64,000 nucleotides of DNA, from positions 4,189,569 through 4,253,568 of the forward strand of contig SCHM01000002.1 in assembly GCA_004123355.1 (NCBI GenBank). The letters are read 5' to 3'. The notes under the pieces were generated by a model that worked only from the letters and a program-made list of their open reading frames with translations, made no database searches and was not told the origin of the DNA. A program made the translations under genes and the position numbers. Positions within the stretch are counted from its first letter, which is position 1; every line of letters starts with the position of its first letter. This DNA comes from Amphirosellinia nigrospora (taxonomy: Eukaryota > Ascomycota > Sordariomycetes > Xylariales > Xylariaceae). This document shows positions 57,437 to 64,000 of the stretch, in pieces.

Positions 57437-58019
57437 TTATTTTTTGTTCAACTGGTCTAACATCTTCAGTATCTCGGATTCCTTGTCTGATGCAAGGGCC
57501 CTGCCGTTGTTTCCAATCGACAATCTATTTATATATGTGAGTGAAGAGGAGTCAAAGAAATAACGTAGCATATCAGGCATGGCATGACTTACTACTGGGT
57601 GGTTGAAGTTGTCGGGGCTCTGCTTGAACTTCTTGAGTGCCTCATTTTCCGAGCTGGCGCCCCGCACGACGGAGCCAATCTTGCCCTTGCCAACATATTG
57701 AAGGATGGTCTGGAGCTGATCCTCGGTTGGCGGGTCCTCGGTGATGTTCAATTCAAACTCGGGACGATGGGTGTTCGTCTGAGCCGAGTGGTCGCTCGCC
57801 TGATCCTCGGTGGCAGCTTCCGCAGCATTGGCAGAGGCCTGCTTCAGCACCGTCGCAGCTCTCACAGAGGCAGGCGAGCCGGCCTTGTGGAAGAGGGTGA
57901 CGATGTCAAGAGTCTTGCGCTATTCTCTGGTGTTAGCCATGTTCGGTTGATGTTCGGTCCATGTTCATGTTCATATTCTCGATTATTGATTATTAAATTA
58001 CACTTACAAATTGAAACAT
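57437..58019 (-). CDS. fmp46: Fmp46-like mitochondrial redox protein
   Basis: Exon 1 is only 12 nt (58008-58019, MFQF). Exon 2 (57603-57919) reads RKTLDIVTLFHKAGSPASVR, FELNITEDPPTEDQLQTILQ and YVGKGKIGSVVRGASSENEA; exon 3 (57437-57524) gives IVDW and then NGRALASDKESEILKMLDQL. This is the DUF1687 thioredoxin-fold family typified by yeast Fmp46, a putative mitochondrial redox protein. The position of the usual CxxC cysteine is occupied by HKAGSPAS, as is common in the fungal members. One base is lost near 57510 (GTCGATTGGAAAC). Splice sites are GTAAGT/TAG. Confidence 0.82.
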
Positions 58020-58557
58020 AATGCGATAGGGGTCTGTATTTGAATTGTGAATGTGAGTTAATCGATCGCGGGACTTCAGGTCATGTGTGAATGAAGTTGG
58101 TAGTTGGTATCTATTGGTTTTGGAAGATTTATGATGGGGAGTCACGCAGGGTTGAGCTTTCACATGGTTGAATTATTACGTCAGACGTCAGACTGATAGG
58201 TAGGTAGGTAGGTGCTTTTACAGCAAGCACACAAGTGCCGCGTAAGTACCTAGGTACTGGTGGAGCCTTCTAGCCCTGTCACTGGCTGCTAGTACAGTTG
58301 CTAGGGAATGCCAATCAGGCACAACCATTAGATACCTACCTAAGGGAGCCGCATTTTTTTGGACCTTCTTCTATCACGGCTGCAACTCACTGTCTTTAAT
58401 TGGTTTTACTCGCCAGCTGCTCTTTGCAATTCCCCAAGACAAGCCGTTCTCTATATTCCTATACTGCTGTCGAAACAGTGTATTTATCCCCCGCCTCAAA
58501 TCTGTTGTCATTTCTCAAAGAAAGCATCCTCTTGGTCGCATATCTCAGACATAAACA
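58020..58557. promoter_or_regulatory. divergent promoter Fmp46 / Nup53-like
   Basis: These ~540 bp lie between divergent genes. It carries TAGGTAGGTAGGTAGG at 58199-58214, TACCTAGGTA at ~58246 and TACCTACCTA at ~58332. No TATA box is obvious. Confidence 0.45.
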
Positions 58558-59942
58558 ATGCCACCTCTGATCTTGCATAACGTGCCGGACGAGGAGCTCT
58601 ACACGGGCGAGGACGGCATCCAACGCCCTTACGCCATGATCTGGCCCGAGTAAGTTCTCCTACGCCTACGCCTTGTTTTTGTCTGATCGTTATTATCTTG
58701 ATGACGTCTACTTACCACGGCCATGGATTAGCCACGACCGCCAGCGCGGTGCACCTCGCACCCGCGTCCGCGAAATCAACGAGACGGGCTCCTTCGGCAA
58801 ATCAATGAGACGATCGAGGTCGAGGACGGGCAGCGCGCCTCCGAAACGCGAAGATGCTACCATGCAGAGCGCCGACAGGGTGTTTTCCAACTACATAGCT
58901 AAACAGGCCGCGGCTAACAACGCCGAGCCATCGCAGCGCAAGTCGAGACAAGACGAACCCAAGCCCGCCAAGCCCACCACTACCGCCCACAGAGAACCCG
59001 TCGAGGTCATCCTCCGAGGTTACGCATCCCCTTCCCAGCAGTATGCCGCCATCAACCACTACGAGCAGCTTGCCGGCAGGATATGCGAAGATTACTCCAG
59101 GGAGCCGCCCATCGAGGCGCGACGGTACAAGTCGGACCTGCGCGATGTTGCATTAACACGGAGGCAGCCTTTGACGAGAGGCGAGAGGGAGAGAGTCAAC
59201 AGGATCGCCGGCGGAGAGCATTGGATCAAGATCACATTCGAGTCGCAGGAAGCAGCCAGCGCTGCCCTATACGCCTCTCCACAGCGAATTTTGGGTCATC
59301 TCGTCTACGCAGAGCCGTATCGAAGTCTGCCTCCTATGGACGACACGGCTATCCTTGATGTGGTAGGTGATGCCGGTATGTTTGAGGGGAATCCTCGGCC
59401 GAACACTCGTCGAGACCCCCTCGACGCCCGTCTCAGCCCCGTAACGATCACCGTCGAAACTCGTCAAAATCCTTCCAACCGCCTACCGCAGATCGATATT
59501 TCCGTACAGGAACCAACCCCGGCGCGTGGCCGTCAGGATCACACGCTTCGGTAGATCTGAAGACTCGGCGACCGTATCGGCATCCTCCGCTACCGATCTC
59601 AACGGCGACGGTCACAGGCTCAGAACACACACCCCGAAGAGCACGAACCGAGCCGGAACCGGCCCCTACTACTAGGGGCAGAACGCATCCCTACTGCCAG
59701 GCGCATCGTACTGTTACCCGCCGAGGCGGCCCTTAAGAAGAGCCCCAACGTGGACGCAAAGCGTGCTCGTCCCGCTGCTAGGTTGGTTCAGCGGCGCCAT
59801 GATCGGAAATGAGGTGCCCCGTAACGACATGGGCGAGTTTGATATGAATAGGGCAAGCCTCTACTGGAAGATTATGTATTTCCTTGACTACTGGTTCCGG
59901 CTCTTTAGTCACGAGCTCGTCAGTGGTGATAAGGAAGACTAA
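58558..59942 (+). CDS. nup53: Nup53/Nup35-type nucleoporin
   Basis: Exon 1 (58558-58649) encodes [20 protein letters not shown] with [10 protein letters not shown]; exon 2 starts at 58732. Ser/Arg segments ([15 protein letters not shown]) precede the MPPN/RRM domain: [57 protein letters not shown] and [12 protein letters not shown]. The C-terminus, read after one lost base near 59515 and others, is [40 protein letters not shown] and a stop at 59940-59942; the last helix is the membrane-binding amphipathic helix of the family. It is a linker nucleoporin in the inner ring of the nuclear pore. Confidence 0.85.
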
Positions 59943-61063
59943 TGGAGCTGAATTCCTGAACTAGCGGGAGGGGGATGGAAAAGGAGTGGAACAAAGGCGT
60001 AAATTAATGAATGAGTGGACCGGGACCCTTTCACACCGCACCCTGATAGTGTTTCAAAGGCATTATCAAGATGCTGGATTCGGGGTATTGCTCGCATAAT
60101 ACGACACGTCGCAAGGAAATGGGTATATGATAGCGGTGTATTAAAACAGACTACAAATGTGTTGAGGGGTGTATATTTGTCTACGCACTCTTTCCACTGC
60201 GCCGAACTAGGATGTCGGCGTCGTAGCGGGAGGAAAGGGTAGCTTCCGTTGTAGGTATCTAATGAAAAAACGCAGGCGTGGATTGAGTGTGCTTCCTATT
60301 GTGCTTAATGGTTTGAATGATGATAGATTTAAATAATCGGATACCTACCCCATCGCTAGATATGCCATCGCTCAATATCCAATTTTTCTTTCTGTGTTTC
60401 TCTTGTTGGATCGTTTACTTGCAATTATAGCAGCCGAGTAGAGTTCTTGCCTCACTGAGAGATAAAAGTTTCCTCCTCGTTTGTTGATAAGTTAACATAC
60501 CTCCCATCGACTACGGAATCAAGTATTTACATTACCACTATCACGGGCTGTTATCATTTATAGACACGTACGAGAGCTTAGGTCCTGGAATAAAAAATGA
60601 AGAAAAAAGATATCTTGAACACACGGGAGAACCACTTGTAATAATGAGGGGTCGTTTATATATATAATGAATATATATTACTCTTATCACATCGCATCAC
60701 GCCGCGATGCATTACCTCATGCACACATAATAGTACACGTACAAACACCATGCACACGCCACATAGGTAGGTATGTACGTACAAGTTAGTATCAATGACC
60801 AATAACAAGCACTTAAACAATAGCAAAACGCCAAGCCTACGAACCAACGCCATGCGAACTAGGTAACGTGATGCAGGATGTCTTCTCTATCTCTCATTCT
60901 TATCAGTGTTTACGTCAGGGTCCAGGTCCGGCGCTGGTGCTGCTGTAGATTCCGGAGTTAGACCCCCCAGCTCTGGCATGAATTTTGCTCCTACACCCGG
61001 ATCCGGGAAGACCGAACACCTTCCGACTCGCGTGGTAGCGAAACTCCATCCGCGCGGTCTCCC
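59943..61063. other. convergent 3' flanks of Nup53-like and IVY1
   Basis: No gene is supported. AT-rich runs and TAGGTAGGTATG (60766) are present. Confidence 0.45.
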
Positions 61064-62545
61064 CTAGGTATCATCCGACGCCGAGGTGTCCGCGTTCCGC
61101 AATCCTTCGTCTTGCCAGGGTGATTCAACAGCTTCTTCCCGATCGTGCGGCAAGTCTCCATCCTCGCTAAGCTGTATATCCCGTTGTGACGAAGCAGATA
61201 TTCTACTCGGTCTCAGCGTAGCGTTCCTCTCATCACCGTCTTCATCCCGCGTATCGATAAACTCTCGATCGTCATGATGATCGTTATCACCTCGCACAGT
61301 ACCATCCTGATCTGTATCATCTTCCTCGTCCTCACGATCATCTCGAAACTCGTCGCCCAGGAGCAGTGATTCCGGATCCATAATCACGTCCGTCGTCTGT
61401 CTGCGTATAGGCTGGGGACTGAACGGCCGCACCCCGCGACTCTGGTTGAAATCGGAGAAAATACTCTCCGTGTCCCCGTGATCTGACGTGACGGCGCCCG
61501 CTAAGCTCTGATACCGCTCCGTCTCAGCGAGCAGGCTGTCCGACCGCGTATGGCTCCTCACCCCCGAGTCCGACGCCGTGTCTGCCAGGATGCTTTTGGG
61601 CGGTAGTATACTAAACAGCTTCGTCCCTTCGCCCGCCACGCCGACGGCAGGGCCGGAACCCCCCGCGACAGCGTCGTCGTCGGCCGCGAAGAGGTCCCGC
61701 CCCTTCTCCAGCAGATCGTCCAGGCCACCGCCACTCCAGCCCTTGCGCGCCAGGCTCTCGAAGATATCCACCTCCGCACGCACGAGCGAGCAGCTCGCGT
61801 CGAGGATCTTGGCGCTCGCCTCCTGGCTGTCGCGCAGCAGGCCCTGCGCGTGGTCCCCGTGCAGCGCCGAGAGCCCGTCGAGCTTGCCCGTGAGCTGCAC
61901 GAGGTGCTCGCGGAACTTGGCGAGGTCGCGGCGGCGCTGCTTGTGGAGCTTGAGCCCGTCCTTCTCGAGGCGGCGGATCTCGCGGCTGCGGAGGGCGACC
62001 TCCTTCTGGTACGCTTCGTCGGCGTCCTCGATGTCGCGCCGCCACTTGTCGAGGTCGTGCAGCAGCGGCACCTCGAAGGAGCGGTAGACGGTCTCACTCA
62101 GGATCTGCTGGTGGTTCGCGATTAGGTGGTGCACGCCGCTGGCGCTCAGCAGGTGGTCGGCCGTGCACGACGAGGCGTTGATCGTGTAGCTGTTGGAGAG
62201 GGCCGGGGCACCGGCCGGTAGGTTGAGGAGCGAGTCGGCGCGGGATTCCTTCAGACGTGCGCAGGCCTCGAGGGCACAGCCAAAAGTCGAGGCTGCGGTG
62301 GAGAGCGAGGCGAGGGCGACGCGGTATGACTTGGCTGTTGCCAGTAGGTCTGAATAAGCCAGCTGTGATTGCTCGAGGTCGGCCTTTGTCAAGACGGCAT
62401 GTGAAGGTCTCGGCGGGGGTGGCAGGGGAGATTGAGGGAGGAGAGCTGGTTTGTTGTCGAGGCGTAGGAGTAGGTGGGTGACCCGGGCAAGGGAACTCGG
62501 GACGGTGAAGGCGTACGTGCCCCCTCACGCGCCCTTGAAGCCATG
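61064..62545 (-). CDS. ivy1: IVY1-like vacuolar/endosomal lipid-binding protein
   Basis: The ATG at 62545 starts a Ser/Pro-rich leader (MASRAREGARTPSPSRVPLP) that runs, after one lost base near 62410, into LTKADLEQSQLAYSDLLATA, the typical IVY1 opening. The core (residues ~60-270) is a predicted BAR/IMD-like helical bundle: STFGCALEACARLKESRADS, HQQILSETVYRSFEVPLLHD and WRRDIEDADEAYQKEVALRS with long charged heptads. The tail is acidic and Ser-rich (DDREDEEDDTDQDG) and ends NADTSASDDT. Yeast Ivy1 binds phosphoinositides, Vps33 and Ypt7 and tempers TORC1 at the vacuole. The main frame from 62392 to 61064 is uninterrupted. Confidence 0.82.
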
Positions 62546-63534
62546 TTTTCAGTTGTCTACGATGTTATGTAGAGTTTCGTTGACGATGTGGATGTGGATG
62601 GTCCACGAGGAGACGTGGTACCCCAAGTACCCACGTGGATATTGGATATTGGATGATATTACTGGCTGGATTTGTTTACTTCCGCCGGGGAGTAACAAGG
62701 GCCGAGTCGATAAGCGAGTGCCTAAACTTGTGATATTAGATGATAGCGTTGTATTGCATTTATTGAGTGCGGACAAGATACCTTCGACGATGGAATGAAC
62801 CGACGAGAGGAGATAAGAGGGAAGAAGCTTGGATAAGGAATGCTACTACGATAAGACCTATCACGAGCTGATTGTTCAGTTGAGCATGGAAGTGCTGGCT
62901 GTGGAAAGTTGGGTGACGTACCACACTAGGTATCTCTTAGCGTTAGGATCACCTGGCTAGGGTCTTTAGGGTATAGGGGTTCTTGGGCAATTTACTCCCC
63001 TCAACTCCACTACCTCCACAGGTACCTAACCGTAAGTACGTATTTTACATCCTAATTGCTCTTGGCTATTCAACAATAAGCCTTTTGGTGACACGACATA
63101 GCATTGTTTTGTGAGACCCTTTAAAGAATAGGGATAACTCCCTTCGAAAAAATGTACCTTTGTCTCACAGAAGATGAGATAGATAGGGAAATAAGAAAAG
63201 GTTACGACGCTAGTTGGTACATGTGATACCCACCCGCGACGATCCCTGAGTTGTGGTATACTCTCAGTCACCTAGGTAGTATGAACTTCGCATTTAAGAT
63301 AGCCATAGCCCGCAATGAAAGGGAAATCATTCGAGTTTGTCTTCTCTAGAGTCTTATTCTATACATGAAACCTCTTGAGTATGAGACGAGAAGTGATATT
63401 TACTGCTGCTGATCCATACCGAGTTCGCTACCCATCCGACCTTCTCCCCTGTCGCCTGGAGCGCGCGAGAGAGAAGCTGTCCAAGACGATCCGGAAAATC
63501 ACCAATGGCAACTATAATCAAAGATCCTAGTACT
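62546..63534. other. intergenic between IVY1 promoter and thioesterase 3' end
   Basis: No gene is supported. A short GGATATTGGATATTGGATGATA repetition sits at about 62636-62657, and GGTACCTAAC at ~63021. Confidence 0.45.
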
Positions 63535-64000
63535 TTATAGTTCTGACTTCTTCTCTTCCTGAGGCGGCACGCGCGAGTGAATGAAATCCTCGACCTCGTC
63601 TAACTCATCCGGACAAGCCGAATGGGCCATACTATCCAAGTCAGAACGACGACCATACAGAGCAGATAAAGTAAGGATATAGAGAGAGAGAGAGAGAGAG
63701 AGATGAAATAACTTACGGGAATAGCTTCATGGTGGCGGGGAAGCTTTGCTTCTTCAGCGCATCGAACGACAGCTGACCGAGCGGCAGAGGCACGACGTTG
63801 TCGACGCTGCCGTGAGCCATATATATGGGCGTCTCGTGGTTGAGATCACTCTCTTGGACGAGGCTCTGGATCTTGCTGTCGAGCGGAAGCCAGCAGGAGA
63901 GGCCGACGATACCCGCGAGCTTGACCTTGGCCGTCAGCCCCGTGAGCAGGGCCACGGCGCCGCCCTGCGAGAAGCCGCCCAGCACGATGCGGTCGGCGGG
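63535..64000 (-). CDS. apt1: acyl-protein thioesterase 1 (partial, runs off the window)
   Basis: The window ends inside this gene. The exon from 63717 upward reads LGGFSQGGAVALLTGLTAKV, with the GFSQGG nucleophile elbow (catalytic Ser), LAGIVGLSCWLPLDSKIQSL and YMAHGSVDNVVPLPLGQLS, with the catalytic Asp. The last exon (63535-63631) supplies the catalytic His in MAHSACPDELDEVEDFI. The intron between them (63632-63716) contains an (AG)n run. Such enzymes remove palmitate from proteins or hydrolyse lysophospholipids in the cytosol. The N-terminal part lies beyond base 64000. Confidence 0.92.
63680..63702. repeat. (AG)n microsatellite in the thioesterase intron
   Basis: About eleven AG units near the 5' end of the last intron, by the transcript. 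Confidence 0.8.

Noticed and set aside
61558-62125. Several long overlapping ORFs on both strands
   Set aside because: Shadows of the GC-rich IVY1 coding sequence.
1-64000. CRISPR arrays, rRNA genes, telomere repeats
   Set aside because: None seen; the window is fungal nuclear DNA and no TTAGGG array or regularly spaced repeat occurs.

Overview
The window looks like nuclear DNA of a filamentous ascomycete (Pezizomycotina, probably Sordariomycetes). Introns are mostly 50-120 bp with GTAAGT-type donors and CTAAC/CTGAC branch sites. The recognisable genes are fungal: CENP-T, SURF1/SHY1, a UBX4-like protein, MPC2, an Nup53-like nucleoporin, IVY1, Fmp46 and Rac1. The order or species is an inference; no rRNA or mitochondrial marker is present.

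The window has two halves. From about 1 to 32.6 kb it is accessory. Genes are sparse and many are broken: F-box-like and other lineage-specific proteins, a secreted tyrosinase, a small secreted protein, a polytopic membrane protein, and relics of an NLR/ankyrin gene, a berberine-bridge-type oxidase, a secreted protein and a DUF3435 (Crypton/Starship-captain-like) recombinase. Two solo LTRs lie in this half and a third relative lies at 50 kb; all three share the same ends and have 5-bp target-site duplications. From about 33 to 64 kb the window is a conserved housekeeping block: Nop6, Rac1, CENP-T, SURF1, UBX4-like, MPC2, complex I B8 subunit, a long RRM protein, Fmp46, Nup53-like, IVY1 and acyl-protein thioesterase. 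Several of these serve mitochondria (SURF1, MPC2, B8, Fmp46).

The most striking gene sits at the junction: a homocitrate synthase (29510-32602, minus) that can be read without a break only through 24 exons. Two of these are just 3 nt long, and the first intron is GC-AG. Both micro-exons restore residues that are otherwise invariant in the family. No neighbour has a comparable intron load.

Caution: many conserved genes here lose one base in the reading frame, often in a G run before AT, while others read perfectly. This suggests consensus indel errors in the underlying assembly. 'Pseudogene' is therefore used only where there are stops, truncation or missing domains as well.
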